The notes under the pieces are model-generated. The model saw only the letters and a program-made list of their open reading frames with translations, searched no databases and was not told where the DNA came from. From positions 3,575,546 through 3,639,545 of the forward strand of contig NZ_CP036269.1 of assembly GCF_007744675.1 (NCBI RefSeq): 64,000 bases of DNA, in the 5' to 3' direction. Origin of the DNA: Gimesia alba (GTDB taxonomy: Bacteria; Planctomycetota; Planctomycetia; Planctomycetales; Planctomycetaceae). A program made the translations under genes and the position numbers. Shown piece after piece: positions 12,112 to 22,505 of this stretch (positions within the stretch are counted from its first letter, which is position 1; each line of letters starts with the position of its first letter).

Positions 12112-15039
12112 TTGAATGTTATTACGTTTCTAAAGTATTGTGACACAATGACATACAATGATATAGTAATCTTGATCCCCTGCCACAGTCTTGAAGATTT
12201 CCCGACGGAGCTGGAAGAAAAAGACGCCGAGAGCCTGCTGAATGCCTTTGCCGTCGCCTGGCATCCTGAACTTTTGGCCTCGTCCCGAGTGATTCCCAGT
12301 TGGCATCGTTCCGATGAGCCACCTCAATTTCTGGCAGATCGCTTATTGCTGGTTCCCAAGACGTCCGAAGACTGGCTGCCTTACGGCTGGATTGAAGAGG
12401 CGGAGTCAAACGGAGCAACCGTCGTCAGTGGAAAGATTCACCGTGACGAGATGGCAGAAGCGGCACTCGAACCGTTACATGCCGACACCGAACAAGCTTC
12501 TGAGCCGAAATTATCAGCTGAACTGGTTGCCGACTTTTATGCACTCGGGCTGTGTTACATTCAGTTAGAGTTATTGACGCGTTGTATGCATCATTTCAGT
12601 AGTCTGGATGAAGCGACCATCCAACGAGAGGCGATTGCCGCTGCCGACGCGGCGCTGGCCAATGATGTTGAAGCAGCGCGGGCTCATTTGAAAGGATGTT
12701 TTGAGGTCCTGCTGGAGAATCGGGAGCGATTTTATCCCATCGACTGCTATCTGATCGATCTGTGTCTGGTCGCGCCAGAGTGGGCCAATGATTCGCTCAA
12801 GGCGGCGATTGCGGACGAACAACCTCTTAACTTGCTGCTCACCGCTGACGATCTGGAAACGATCGCTCAAGAACGTCCTGAGTTGACAGAAATTCTGAAA
12901 ACGAGTTGTCAGAATCAGGAGACCGAAGTCATCGGGGGGGAGCAGGATCAAATTGCCACGCCGGTTGTCCCTGTGGAGTCTTTGATCTGGCAGTTGAATG
13001 CGGGGACACGCAAAATTCAGGAACTCACCGATCGGACTCCAACCACTTGGGCCCGGCGGCGTTTTGGTCTGGCTTCCATTCTACCAATGTTGCTGCATCG
13101 CTTCGGCTTTCATTCCGCCCTACATCTGGTTTTGGATGATGGGATCTATCCCGATTATGAGCAGAGCAAAATTCACTGGGAAGGTGCAGACGGCACGATT
13201 CTGGATGCGTTTTCCCGGATTCCCATGTCGGCTGAAGGGTCAGCCGGTTATCTCCGTTTTCCACAACGGATGGCGGAATCGATGGAAGAAGATCAGGTGG
13301 GCGCGCTGATGTTTGCCCATTGGCCTGATGTAAAATCCCCCTTTTTTGAAGACTTTAAACGCATTCATCGCTATGCCCCGGTGTTGGGCAGCTTTGTTTT
13401 GTTGAATGATTTTTTTCAAAACACGGAATCGTCAGGCCGGCATTCCTCCTATGATGCGCGGGAATACCTGTCCCCCTTTCTGAGCCAACTTGTGGCGATG
13501 CGCAAGCCCGATCCGCTCAGCCGTTTTATCGACCATTTTCAAAGGCACGATGAATTGACGGCCGGGCTCTGGTTTCATGCGGTTTCCAAAGCCATCTATG
13601 GGCAAGCCATTTCGGATGATTCGCTGTTGAAAATTGAGCAGGATGTGGAACAGGGGCATCCGGATGCGGAAGCGGAACGGGTTCAAACTGCAGTCACCGC
13701 GCTAGAAGGATTTCGCCAGTCGGGAGAAGCGAAACTCGCGGACATCATTCTTCAGGGAGCAGCGCAGCAGAGCGGCGTGTTATTGTTGAACTCACTTTCA
13801 TTTCCCAGAAGAGTGGTCGTTGATCTGCACGAGTTTCCCCATGAACCGGCACAGGATGCGGTGAAAGCAACGCAGTTTGATGAACGGCAGAAAAAAGCGG
13901 TCGTCGAAATTCCTGGTGCCGGATTTGTCTGGCTCCAGCCAGGCACATCTCCGTCAGCACCAGCAAAAAGCAGTGTTCCGATCGCGGAGCCTTTGTTACT
14001 GCGAAATGAATTCTTTGAAGTGCATATTCATGAAGAGACGGGCGGCATTGCGCAGATCAAGGAATACGGTCGGAAGCCGAACCGTTTAAGCCAGCAGTTA
14101 GCCTATCGATTCCCCTATCAACGCACGATTTCAACCCCCGGTGCACTGGGCGGCCTCGAAGACAAGACTCCCTACTCTGCCATTCGAAATGTGAACGCAG
14201 AACTCACCTGTGCGGGACCCGGCATGGGAGAAATCGTGACGACAGGCGAGATTTATGACCAGGTCAGTGACACGATATTGGCATCGTTCCGACAGACGTT
14301 TCAGCTTTGGCGCGGGCGACCGATTCTGGATGTGAAAATCGAGCTGGATGTGCAAACTCTGCCTGATGGGAATCCCTGGGATCATTACTATGCAGCGCGT
14401 TTTGCCTGGGGGGACAGTACCGCTTCTTTGACTCGATCTCTCCTGGAAAGTGCGCATGCCTTCCAGGGAGAACGCTTTGAAAGCCCGCATTATTTTGAGA
14501 TTGCAGAGGGAGAAGAACGGGTCACGATTTTGAATCATGGGCTGCCGTTTCATCGCAAAACCGGACCACGGATGCTGGACAGTATGCTGATCGTGGAAGG
14601 CGAAACCAAACGGGAGTTTTCCTTTTCCATCGCCGTGAACCAGATTTTCCCGATGCAGCTGGCCCGGAATGTCATGGTGCCGGCAGGTCAGGTTTCCAGT
14701 CAGGTTGGACCTCCCCGAATGGGCGAAAAGGGATGGCTGTTTCATGTTTCAGCCAGCAACGTGCAGATTACGCGCGTGTTAGATTTGTTACCTCCGGAAG
14801 GAGATTCGTCGAACGAAGCGTCTGGGGGCCAAACTGGTTTCGCGGTGCGTCTGATTGAAACCGAAGGCATGCATCGTTCGGTGAAATTACGTTGTTTCAA
14901 ATCTCCCGTCAGTGCCCGTCAGCGCGATTTTCATGGGAAGACGGTCGTCGAACTTCCGATCGAAGAAGACGCGGTGCTGGTCGAGGTGTCGCAGTATGAA
15001 ATTGCGGAAATTGAAATCCTGTTCGAGGAGCAAGCTTAA
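12112..15039 (+). CDS. Large GH38-like (alpha-mannosidase-related) protein, 975 aa
   Basis: The C-terminal half (about 620-970) reads like the beta-sandwich region of family 38 glycoside hydrolases: LLRNEFFEVHIHEETGGIAQIKEYGRK, then FRQTFQLWRGRPILDVKIEL and NPWDHYYAARFAWGD. The N-terminal part, beginning NDIVILIPCHSLEDFP, does not show the family metal-binding HxHxD motif that I would expect, so hydrolase activity is uncertain. No signal peptide is visible. The start is TTG with GAAGG six bases upstream; an ATG at 12148 is a possible alternative with a poor binding site. The cytidylate kinase gene follows after 3 bp, so the two are probably cotranscribed. Confidence 0.65.
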   Translation: MNVITFLKYCDTMTYNDIVILIPCHSLEDFPTELEEKDAESLLNAFAVAWHPELLASSRVIPSWHRSDEPPQFLADRLLLVPKTSEDWLPYGWIEEAESNGATVVSGKIHRDEMAEAALEPLHADTEQASEPKLSAELVADFYALGLCYIQLELLTRCMHHFSSLDEATIQREAIAAADAALANDVEAARAHLKGCFEVLLENRERFYPIDCYLIDLCLVAPEWANDSLKAAIADEQPLNLLLTADDLETIAQERPELTEILKTSCQNQETEVIGGEQDQIATPVVPVESLIWQLNAGTRKIQELTDRTPTTWARRRFGLASILPMLLHRFGFHSALHLVLDDGIYPDYEQSKIHWEGADGTILDAFSRIPMSAEGSAGYLRFPQRMAESMEEDQVGALMFAHWPDVKSPFFEDFKRIHRYAPVLGSFVLLNDFFQNTESSGRHSSYDAREYLSPFLSQLVAMRKPDPLSRFIDHFQRHDELTAGLWFHAVSKAIYGQAISDDSLLKIEQDVEQGHPDAEAERVQTAVTALEGFRQSGEAKLADIILQGAAQQSGVLLLNSLSFPRRVVVDLHEFPHEPAQDAVKATQFDERQKKAVVEIPGAGFVWLQPGTSPSAPAKSSVPIAEPLLLRNEFFEVHIHEETGGIAQIKEYGRKPNRLSQQLAYRFPYQRTISTPGALGGLEDKTPYSAIRNVNAELTCAGPGMGEIVTTGEIYDQVSDTILASFRQTFQLWRGRPILDVKIELDVQTLPDGNPWDHYYAARFAWGDSTASLTRSLLESAHAFQGERFESPHYFEIAEGEERVTILNHGLPFHRKTGPRMLDSMLIVEGETKREFSFSIAVNQIFPMQLARNVMVPAGQVSSQVGPPRMGEKGWLFHVSASNVQITRVLDLLPPEGDSSNEASGGQTGFAVRLIETEGMHRSVKLRCFKSPVSARQRDFHGKTVVELPIEEDAVLVEVSQYEIAEIEILFEEQA

Positions 15040-15042
15040 TCG

Positions 15043-15705
15043 ATGATCGTGACGATTGATGGTCCTGCAGGATCGGGAAAGAGCACTGCAGCCCGTGGTT
15101 TATCCAAACGTCTGGGGTTTGAGTTTCTGGATACGGGCGCCATGTATCGTTGCGTTGCCTGGGGAGTTCTGCAGCGGAATGTGGATCCGGCGGACGAACA
15201 GGCAGTGACACACGTCAGTCAGCAGATCAAAATCACGTTTTCGGGTGATCGGGTGCTGCTGGATGGCGAGGATGTCTCGGAGACCATTCGGACTCCCGAA
15301 GTGACGGACGCCGCCTCGGTGGTTGCACAGTACCCTGCTGTCAGACAGGAACTGGTTCGTCTGCAACAGCAGGCTGCCGAAGGCGTGGATATTGTCAGCG
15401 AAGGCCGGGATCAGGGAACCGTGGTATTCCCGGATGCGTTCTGCAAGGTGTTTCTGATCGCTGATCCTGAGGAACGCGCGCGTCGCAGGCATGAAGAGCT
15501 GACTGCGCGGGGGAAACAGATTACCGTTGATGCGATTTTGCAGCAAATTTATGAACGCGATCAGCGCGATGAACAACGCACCGTCGCCCCGTTAAAACCG
15601 GCCGACGATGCGGTTGAGATCAATACGTCCTGTTTGACAATCGATGAAGTGATTGATCAACTGGAGCAACTAGTACGTTCACGGATCAACTCGGACTCAC
15701 TCTGA
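15043..15705 (+). CDS. cmk: Cytidylate kinase
   Basis: Cmk phosphorylates CMP/dCMP with ATP in pyrimidine nucleotide supply. The length of 220 residues is normal. P-loop GPAGSGKST is at residues 7-15, DTGAMYRCVAWGVL at 31-44, and the substrate-binding GRDQGTVVFPDAFCKVFLIADPEERARRR segment is clear (usually GRDIGTVVFP; here GRDQGT). The ATG lies 3 bp after the stop of the GH38-like gene. Confidence 0.95.
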   Translation: MIVTIDGPAGSGKSTAARGLSKRLGFEFLDTGAMYRCVAWGVLQRNVDPADEQAVTHVSQQIKITFSGDRVLLDGEDVSETIRTPEVTDAASVVAQYPAVRQELVRLQQQAAEGVDIVSEGRDQGTVVFPDAFCKVFLIADPEERARRRHEELTARGKQITVDAILQQIYERDQRDEQRTVAPLKPADDAVEINTSCLTIDEVIDQLEQLVRSRINSDSL

Positions 15706-15726
15706 GATGGGTGCCAGTTCGAACGA

Positions 15727-16893
15727 TCAGAACTGAAGTGTCAAAGTCACCGTCGTGCGGCTGTCCATCAGATCTTTGCGACCCGTGATGGGGAATTCCC
15801 AGACACCGGCGACCGACAGGCAGCGGTTCAAGCGGTAATTCGCTCCAAATGCAGTCGAGATAAAATTGTTACCCGCGACATTTGTTGAGCCCAGGTTGAT
15901 CCAGTCGCCCCCTTCAATATTCAGAGGCAGTGCCTGACCACTTTTGGTATAGACGATCCCATTTAGCTCAGCGACGGCTGAGAGCTTGCTTGTGATCGGG
16001 TGATCGTAATGCACGCTGTAATAGATGGACTGCGATTCTTCGGCGGTGTCGCCGGGAACGTGGTAACCCGTGGAAGCAATCAGGTGACCGCAACCAATCT
16101 GTTTACCCAGAGAGAGATAGGGAGTCCAGACGCTATCGCCGTTGCCTTGAAAGACGCGGCTGCTTCCATTGGTGGCTTCATAAATCAGACCGCCTGAGAG
16201 CAGGAACTGGTTTTCGACATCGCGGATGAGAACATATTTCAGTCCCAGGCCGATGTCAGACCAACCTGTCGCATTGCCAACGCCCCGTGTTTGCAGGGTG
16301 TTGTAGCCGTCCTTGACGGCAATTACGGAGAGACGTTCGTTTAAGGCGATTCCGAGTTGCAAAGCGTAAACCTGCAGGTCCCCTGCTCCGAGAACGGGAG
16401 TTTGCGCGTCAATCATTTGGTTGATGAAAATACCACGGACATAAGTCAGTGAGCGAGGGTCAATTGACCAGACTGGGTTACTGACGGGCATGACAAAGTC
16501 GTCAAAACAACGATCGCTGGGGAATTTATTCAAGAGTGGAATGCGATCACAGAGCGTACAGGCATTGCACTCGCATGACTGGCAGTTACACGCCGATGCT
16601 TGAGTACTGCACGTCGGGCACGAACATGGCTGCTGCCCTGAGAGCGAAATCGGTTGTTCGCCTGTCGGCGTCTGGATGAGTTGAGTTTCTGGTTCTGAAA
16701 CGGAATTTTCAGTTGCCGAATTCAGAGTGTCAGGAGGATCGATGACAGGAGGCGCTGGTGCTGCTTCTCCTTCATAGACACCATCGGCTAAGACATCGGA
16801 TAGTGTCTGAGGCTCTGCAGGCCCTGCGGCATAAATTGCCGAATTAATCAGGCTGCATGAAACGGTGATCAGTACAATCGATGCGAATCTCAT
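15727..16893 (-). CDS. Secreted outer-membrane beta-barrel protein with Cys-rich segment
   Basis: This 388-residue protein has a signal peptide (MRFASIVLITVSCSLINSAIYA). A Pro/Glu-rich linker leads to a Cys cluster with CSCPTC, CNCQSCECNAC and TLCDRIPLLNKFPSDRCFDD (about 93-135). After that come alternating amphipathic strands, ending in TTVTLTLQF with a terminal Phe, as in outer-membrane barrels. The Cys block may bind metal or form disulphides. The ATG is preceded by GGAGGGGG. It is convergent with cmk. Exact role unknown; it resembles the uncharacterised transporter-like barrels of planctomycetes. Confidence 0.75.
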   Translation of the reverse strand: MRFASIVLITVSCSLINSAIYAAGPAEPQTLSDVLADGVYEGEAAPAPPVIDPPDTLNSATENSVSEPETQLIQTPTGEQPISLSGQQPCSCPTCSTQASACNCQSCECNACTLCDRIPLLNKFPSDRCFDDFVMPVSNPVWSIDPRSLTYVRGIFINQMIDAQTPVLGAGDLQVYALQLGIALNERLSVIAVKDGYNTLQTRGVGNATGWSDIGLGLKYVLIRDVENQFLLSGGLIYEATNGSSRVFQGNGDSVWTPYLSLGKQIGCGHLIASTGYHVPGDTAEESQSIYYSVHYDHPITSKLSAVAELNGIVYTKSGQALPLNIEGGDWINLGSTNVAGNNFISTAFGANYRLNRCLSVAGVWEFPITGRKDLMDSRTTVTLTLQF

Positions 16894-17067
16894 ATATTCC
16901 CCCTCCTGGAAATGAGATAATTGAGCGTATATTTCGCCTGTGATGAGAAGATTCCTTTCATCTCTCCATACATATCGACCATTCCAAATTGTAAAAATAG
17001 GTGTATAAGCTGAAGTTTATTTGTTTTTCGCAATTGAGTGAAAATACTGCATGGGGGGATTAGCAAT

Positions 17068-17097
17068 AAAAAATGCACGCCGAGTCGACGTGCATTT
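17068..17097 (-). terminator. Intrinsic terminator after the sigma-54 response regulator gene
   Basis: Nine-bp arms at 71-79 and 89-97 of the 17000s (AAATGCACG / CGTGCATTT) with a 9-nt loop; on the minus strand six T residues follow. It lies 30 bp past the stop of the regulator gene. Confidence 0.75.
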
Positions 17098-17126
17098 GAG
17101 TTTGATTTCCGATTGAGAACAGCCGA

Positions 17127-18521
17127 TTAGTGCATCAATTGTTTCTCAAAATCGATATCGTATTTTTTCATTTTCTTATACAGCGTGGTCCGGTTGATGC
17201 CCAGCGCTTTCGCCGTATTCTGGCGGTTCCAACCATTGGCTTCCAGTGCTTCAATGATGATTTGACGTTCGGGATTGGCCAGTGCGGTTTTCAGAGAACC
17301 ACTTCCCATGCGGCTGTCTGCAGCCAGAGCGTAGGGTTGTTCCTGTCGAATTTGTTCTGGAAGATCGTGAACCCGGATGTACTCCCCTTTGGTCAGCACG
17401 ACAGAACGTTCGACGACATTGATGAGTTCCCGCACGTTGCCGGGCCAGGAATATTTGAGCATGGCCTGCATGGCAGAGGCGTCGAAGCCTTTGATGGATT
17501 TCCCGATTTGTTCGTTGTAAATTTTGAGGTAGTGCTCAATCAGAAGTGGAATGTCGCTCATGCGTTCTCTGAGAGCGGGCTGTGTCAACGTAATGACATT
17601 AATCCGGTAGTAGAGGTCCTGTCTGAACTCTCCTTTGGCGACCATCTCTTCCAGGTTCTGATTGGTGGCCAGAATGAGACGAATATCCACGGTGTGCGTT
17701 TTGTTATCGCCGACCGCTTCAAATTCATGATCCTGTAACACCCGCAGTAATTTCACCTGCAGACTGGGAGAAGCGGTGGCAATTTCGTCCAGGAACAGCG
17801 TGCCGCCGTCAGCCTGCAGGAACTTACCAACTTTATCGTGGGTTGCGCCGGTAAACGAGCCGGCTTTATGACCGAACAGTTCGCTTTCCAGTAAACTGTC
17901 AGGCAGCGCACCGCAGGCAACTTCCACAAAAGGTTGATTGCAACGGTCGCTGAGTTGGTGAATGGCCCGCGCGGTCATGGTTTTGCCGGTTCCATTTTCA
18001 CCCAGAATTAATACGGTAGTTTTGGTGTCGGCCACGCTTTCGATCAGGTCAAACATTTTCTGCATTTTATAGTCCTGACCGACAATGTTCGCCAGGCCAA
18101 AACGCTGATCAAGTTGTGCCTTCAGAGTTTTGTTTTCTTCGACGACCTGCCTCTGGTCCAGACAACGCTCGATTGTCAGACTGAGTTCTTCGTCAATGAC
18201 TGGTTTGGTCAGATATTCAAACGCGCCCAGTCGAATCGCTTCGACCGCACTTTCGATGGTACCATAGCCAGTCAGCATAATGACGGCGGTATCGGGTGCG
18301 TTTTGTTGAACCCATTCCAGCAGATGAAATCCGTCCTGGTCTGGCAGGTTGACATCGCAGACGACGACCTGAAAGGGAAATTCTTTTAACCGTTCGATCG
18401 CATCCAGGCACGTGAGCGATGTTTCGGTGCGATGCCCCAGGCTTCGCAAATAGTCGGCCATCGCTTCCAGAATATATTGATCGTCGTCAACTACCAGTAA
18501 TGAACCAGAATTTGTCTTCAT
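17127..18521 (-). CDS. NtrC-family sigma-54-dependent response regulator
   Basis: This 464-residue protein has three parts. A receiver domain (about 5-120) carries VVDDD and phospho-acceptor Asp in [12 protein letters not shown]. An AAA+ sigma-54 activation domain has Walker A GENGTGKT, Walker [10 protein letters not shown] and [22 protein letters not shown] Fis-type helix-turn-helix is at the C-terminus ([26 protein letters not shown]). The sigma-54 contact loop reads GSFTGA where the consensus is GAFTGA. No sensor kinase is adjacent, so it is an orphan regulator. The start is placed at the ATG before KTNSGS; upstream in-frame codons lack a binding site. Confidence 0.93.
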   Translation of the reverse strand: MKTNSGSLLVVDDDQYILEAMADYLRSLGHRTETSLTCLDAIERLKEFPFQVVVCDVNLPDQDGFHLLEWVQQNAPDTAVIMLTGYGTIESAVEAIRLGAFEYLTKPVIDEELSLTIERCLDQRQVVEENKTLKAQLDQRFGLANIVGQDYKMQKMFDLIESVADTKTTVLILGENGTGKTMTARAIHQLSDRCNQPFVEVACGALPDSLLESELFGHKAGSFTGATHDKVGKFLQADGGTLFLDEIATASPSLQVKLLRVLQDHEFEAVGDNKTHTVDIRLILATNQNLEEMVAKGEFRQDLYYRINVITLTQPALRERMSDIPLLIEHYLKIYNEQIGKSIKGFDASAMQAMLKYSWPGNVRELINVVERSVVLTKGEYIRVHDLPEQIRQEQPYALAADSRMGSGSLKTALANPERQIIIEALEANGWNRQNTAKALGINRTTLYKKMKKYDIDFEKQLMH

Positions 18522-19605
18522 TGAATATGTCTCGCCCAAAGTGTCCATGTAATGCTGCAATCGTCGTACAGCTGTGTTGGTTGTGAATAATCAGTGTTGT
18601 GTCTCTTGGATTCACAATTATGAAATTGAAAATCGAATTTACTCATGACAAAATCAATCATTGATTTTGACAGAGTGCAGTGCTGGATGCGTTTTTTCCT
18701 CAATACAAATGAGGAAACCGATCCGCCGTTTCATGTCAGACAAGGTTGTTACCTGATCGGTAAACGCCCTCGCCCGTCAATCAAACTGGGAGGCAAACAT
18801 TAATGAAGGGATATTGAAAACATAGGACACAAGTTTCAAACAGGCAACATGCGGATGACTGTGTCTGTTGTTTTTGAGAATCAGATGTTGTTGATTTCTG
18901 CGTGACGTGCTGCACAAAGAGGTAAAAAGGCCTCAGAATCCCGATCGAAACCGACTTCACAAACGGGTTCTGCCGATTTCAAGGGTTATGATGCCCTGAT
19001 CACACGGCAGAGCATTGCTGAAAGATCGTCCCATTCCCTACAAAAGTCAGACGGTGTATGATCGCTATGAATGATAGCAGGTTTGCTGTTTTGCCAGGTT
19101 TTCCCATATTTGTCTCAATTGATTGCGTGTCAATGTGCAGATCCGATTCATTCAGGGAACGTGCTTTCAAGGCTCCCCAATTGCGTCTGTGCCCGGCAAT
19201 TGGGAGACTTGCTCTGCTTTTACACTGAAATTCGCCTTTCCTAGCCAAGATTTACCAGCAGATAGCGAATGATAACTGTAAACAGAGCCTTGAGATGGTG
19301 CCCTTGTACTGCTACTATTGGGACTTTGGTAGAACATTTCCAGCCGATCTTGCAGGATTAGGCCGGTCATAGATCTCGGAAAAGCGATCGGATGGCTCAA
19401 AAGTCGCTGTACCTACGGGCGTATTTGATCCGAGGTAGAGAGAGAGTCTGATTCCCGGAATCAACTTATCGAGTGATATTCCCTTCGTTCAGGGTGTTTT
19501 GTTTACAGAAGATAGCCTCTCTTGTTCAGGCTCCTCATAGTGATTACGGCCGGTATTTGCCTGCTTAAAAGAAGGTTCCGGTAAAAAGAAAGTGGGAGTT
19601 GTCCG
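18522..19605. other. Intergenic region, about 1.1 kb, no credible gene
   Basis: Divergent spacer between the response regulator and the phosphoesterase gene. Short frames at 19000-19248 and 19167-19400 (minus) have random-looking composition and no binding site. The segment at about 19250-19460 has several short inverted repeats and could hide a structured RNA, but I could not match it to a known RNA. Confidence 0.4.
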
Positions 19606-20352
19606 TTGTTAAGAGCGATCATTAGTGATATTCACGGTAATCTTGAGGCGCTGGAAGCGGTTCTGGCTGACATTGATCGCCGTGAAATCAGTGAGATTTA
19701 TTGCCTGGGAGACATCATTGGCTATGGGCCTAACCCCAGGGAATGTATCGATCTCGTCCGAAAGCGTTGTAAGAAATCACTGCTGGGAAACCATGATCAG
19801 GCAGCCTTGTTCGATCCGGAAGGGTTTAACGCAGGCGCAGAACGGGCGATTTTCTGGACGCGACGCATGCTGGAGACAGGCGATGCGTCTAAAAATCAGG
19901 ATCGCTGGGATTTTCTGGGGGAACTCCCCCGCATGATTCGCGAAGACAAGCTTCTGTTTGTGCATGGCTCTGCTCGAAACCCACTCAATGAATATGTCTT
20001 TCCGGAAGACATTTATAACCAGCGAAAAATGGAACGCATTTTCGGTCTGGTGGATCAATACTGTTTTCAAGGTCACACGCATATTCCCGGCGTCTTTACC
20101 GAGAGCATGAATTTCCTTTCACCAGAGGAAGTGGAAAATGTCTATCCGTTTGGCCCGGAAAAGTTTCTAGTGAATGTCGGTTCGGTCGGGCAACCGCGTG
20201 ATGCGGACAATCGATCTTCTTATGTCATTATTGATGATGAAAAAGTGACCTTCTGCAGAGTCGAATACGATTTTACAGCTACCGCAGAAAAGATTTACGA
20301 AATTTCTGATTTAGATAACTTCTTGGGCGATCGTCTTCGAGATGGTCGATAA
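19606..20352 (+). CDS. Calcineurin-like metallophosphoesterase (YfcE/ApaH-like)
   Basis: This 248-residue protein shows the dinuclear metal phosphoesterase motifs in order: [14 protein letters not shown] (8-21), [28 protein letters not shown] and GHTHIPG. The GDxxGYGPxPxE form is typical of the diadenosine-tetraphosphatase-like branch of stand-alone phosphodiesterases; the substrate is not certain. The start is TTG with GGGAG seven bases upstream. yidC follows after 2 bp, so they form a transcription unit. Confidence 0.88.
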   Translation: MLRAIISDIHGNLEALEAVLADIDRREISEIYCLGDIIGYGPNPRECIDLVRKRCKKSLLGNHDQAALFDPEGFNAGAERAIFWTRRMLETGDASKNQDRWDFLGELPRMIREDKLLFVHGSARNPLNEYVFPEDIYNQRKMERIFGLVDQYCFQGHTHIPGVFTESMNFLSPEEVENVYPFGPEKFLVNVGSVGQPRDADNRSSYVIIDDEKVTFCRVEYDFTATAEKIYEISDLDNFLGDRLRDGR

Positions 20353-20354
20353 CA

Positions 20355-22481
20355 ATGGAACAAAAACGACTCTTACTCTTCGTCACTCTGTCTGCGACTG
20401 TTTTGTTTTTCTGGCAGTTGTTCGTCATGCCCGTCATTGCTCCTCCCAAACCTGCGCCACAGCAGGTCGCTCAAGAAGCGGAAGCCAAGGATGATGATGC
20501 GCCCCTGGTAGCGAAAAAACCGGATGAGCCCAAAGACGCAGAAATCAAACCGGTTGAGCAGCCTAAAGTAAAACAGGCCGATTTGCTCAAGAACCCGCAC
20601 AAGAAAATTGTGCTGGGGTCACTCGACCCTGATACCGGCTACTTCATGCAGGCATCCATCTCCACGCAAGGGGCTGCGGTCATCGATGCCTTTCTCAACG
20701 ATCCGTTGTATCGTGATCTGAAGAACCAGCAGCAGCCGTTGAAAGTCCTTGATGAATTTATCGGTGGCAAAGCCACCATCCGTTCTCTGGAAACCGAGAT
20801 TCCCCAACTGGATCAGAAACTGGCGCCCCTGCTTACTGACACACGTCAGGTCGACTGGAAAGTCCTCGAAGAGATCAAGGACCCCCAGAACAAGGAAATC
20901 ATCCAGGCGGTTCGTCTGGGGCTGACAGCTCCTGATGGAAGTACCGAAGTTCAAAAGACATTTTCGCTTAAAAAATATCCCAAACCAGACGATCAGGATT
21001 TTCGCGAGTTCCGAAATCAAGAACAGGCCGGATACCTGATTCACTTTGATATCAAGGTGATCAATCATGGTGGGGAAAAACAGACACTCGATTACCATCT
21101 GCTCGGCCCCGTGGGAATTCCGCTGGAGAACGCCGACAACACGCGGAAGTTTCGCGATGTGCGTATCGGCTTTCTGCAAAATGATCTCGCCGTGGATACC
21201 GAGACGTTGTACGCAGCGGATATCATTGAAGAAGTGCAGGCGAAGAACGTCGAAAAATTTACACGCGCCTTTCAGTTTGCGGGTGTGGACGTTCAATATT
21301 TTGCTGCCCTGTTAACACCGGATGGAAAAAATTACGAGCCAAAGCTGGTGAACGGAGAAATGCGTTCGAACTATTCTGCCAGTATTGAGCCCGTCCTCAT
21401 TCAGCAGGATCTCAAAAACGAATCACAGAGCCGCACGACGATTCAGGTCAATTCCAATGAGATCGAGCTGGAGCCCGGCAAAGATGCGCAGCATGGTTAC
21501 GCCTTGTATGCCGGCCCCAAGCGGGAATCGTTACTTGGTCCCCCATTGAAAGCGACCGAGATCATGGATTTCGGCTTTTTCGGACCCGTCGCCAAGCTGA
21601 TGCTGTGGCTGTTGAATACATTGCACGGAATCGGTTTGTCTTATGGCCTGGCCATTATTGGTCTGACAATTATGGTGCGAGGCAGCCTGTATCCGCTATC
21701 GCGCAAGCAGGCCGTTGGTGCCCAAAAGATGAAAGAGTTGCAGCCGCAGATCGCTGAACTCAAAAAGAAATACGGAGATGATCGCGAAAAGCTCGGCCGG
21801 GCGCAAATGGAGTTGTTCAGCAAAAACAACTACAACCCCTTGGCCGGATGCCTGCCGATCTTTCTGCAGCTTCCGATTTTCTTCGGATTGTATACGGCTT
21901 TGAATAACGCGGTTCAACTTCGGGGAACTCCCTTCTTGTGGGTTGATAACCTGGCAGCGCCAGATGCTCTCTTTAAGCTGCCTTTCTCTCTGCCCTTCCT
22001 GGGAGATAATTTCAATTTACTGCCATTGGTGACAGTAGGCTTGTTTGTCGTACAGCAGAAACTATTCATGCCGCCCCCAACTGACAAAGACCAGGAACTG
22101 CAGCATAAAATCATGAACTACATGATGATCGCGATGGGTTTCATGTTCTATCGTGTGCCCGCTGGTCTCTGTGTTTACTTCATCGCTTCCAGCCTCTGGG
22201 GGATCTGCGAACGGAAACTGCTGGACTTTCAGTCAAAACGCGCTCCGAAAGCAAGTGAGACAACCGACTCGAAGACGATTGAAATAAAAGCAGAATCGAA
22301 AAAAACAAAGAACAAAAAAGAGAGTTCTGAAGAACAAACACCAGCGAAAAAAGGTTGGTTTGCCCGTTTGCAGGAAATTGCTGATCAGGCACAGGCGCAG
22401 GCAGCGCTTAATGAAAAGAAGCAGCAGCAAAACGGTCGCGGCGACAAAGGCACGGGGAAGAAGCCTAAGAAACGTCGGTAA
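20355..22481 (+). CDS. yidC: Membrane protein insertase YidC
   Basis: YidC inserts and folds inner-membrane proteins with or without SecYEG. The 708-residue protein has an N-terminal anchor (about 5-28), a charged Pro/Lys linker, the large periplasmic domain, then the conserved insertase core: FGPVAKLMLWLLNTLHGIGLSYGLAIIGLTIMVRGSLYPLSRKQ, MKELQPQIAELKKKYGDD and CLPIFLQLPIFFGLYTALNNA. The cytoplasmic tail is long and basic (ending KGTGKKPKKRR), which may help ribosome contact. The conserved Arg in the core lies in VRGSLYPLSRKQ. It sits between a phosphoesterase gene and mnmE; yidC-mnmE order is common in bacteria. Confidence 0.96.
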   Translation: MEQKRLLLFVTLSATVLFFWQLFVMPVIAPPKPAPQQVAQEAEAKDDDAPLVAKKPDEPKDAEIKPVEQPKVKQADLLKNPHKKIVLGSLDPDTGYFMQASISTQGAAVIDAFLNDPLYRDLKNQQQPLKVLDEFIGGKATIRSLETEIPQLDQKLAPLLTDTRQVDWKVLEEIKDPQNKEIIQAVRLGLTAPDGSTEVQKTFSLKKYPKPDDQDFREFRNQEQAGYLIHFDIKVINHGGEKQTLDYHLLGPVGIPLENADNTRKFRDVRIGFLQNDLAVDTETLYAADIIEEVQAKNVEKFTRAFQFAGVDVQYFAALLTPDGKNYEPKLVNGEMRSNYSASIEPVLIQQDLKNESQSRTTIQVNSNEIELEPGKDAQHGYALYAGPKRESLLGPPLKATEIMDFGFFGPVAKLMLWLLNTLHGIGLSYGLAIIGLTIMVRGSLYPLSRKQAVGAQKMKELQPQIAELKKKYGDDREKLGRAQMELFSKNNYNPLAGCLPIFLQLPIFFGLYTALNNAVQLRGTPFLWVDNLAAPDALFKLPFSLPFLGDNFNLLPLVTVGLFVVQQKLFMPPPTDKDQELQHKIMNYMMIAMGFMFYRVPAGLCVYFIASSLWGICERKLLDFQSKRAPKASETTDSKTIEIKAESKKTKNKKESSEEQTPAKKGWFARLQEIADQAQAQAALNEKKQQQNGRGDKGTGKKPKKRR

Positions 22482-22505
22482 CGATCGTTTCCTGAGAGGC
22501 TCAGC

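Noticed and set aside
19000..19400. Two minus-strand frames in the long intergenic region
   Set aside because: They overlap one another in different frames, and neither has a start signal or protein-like composition.
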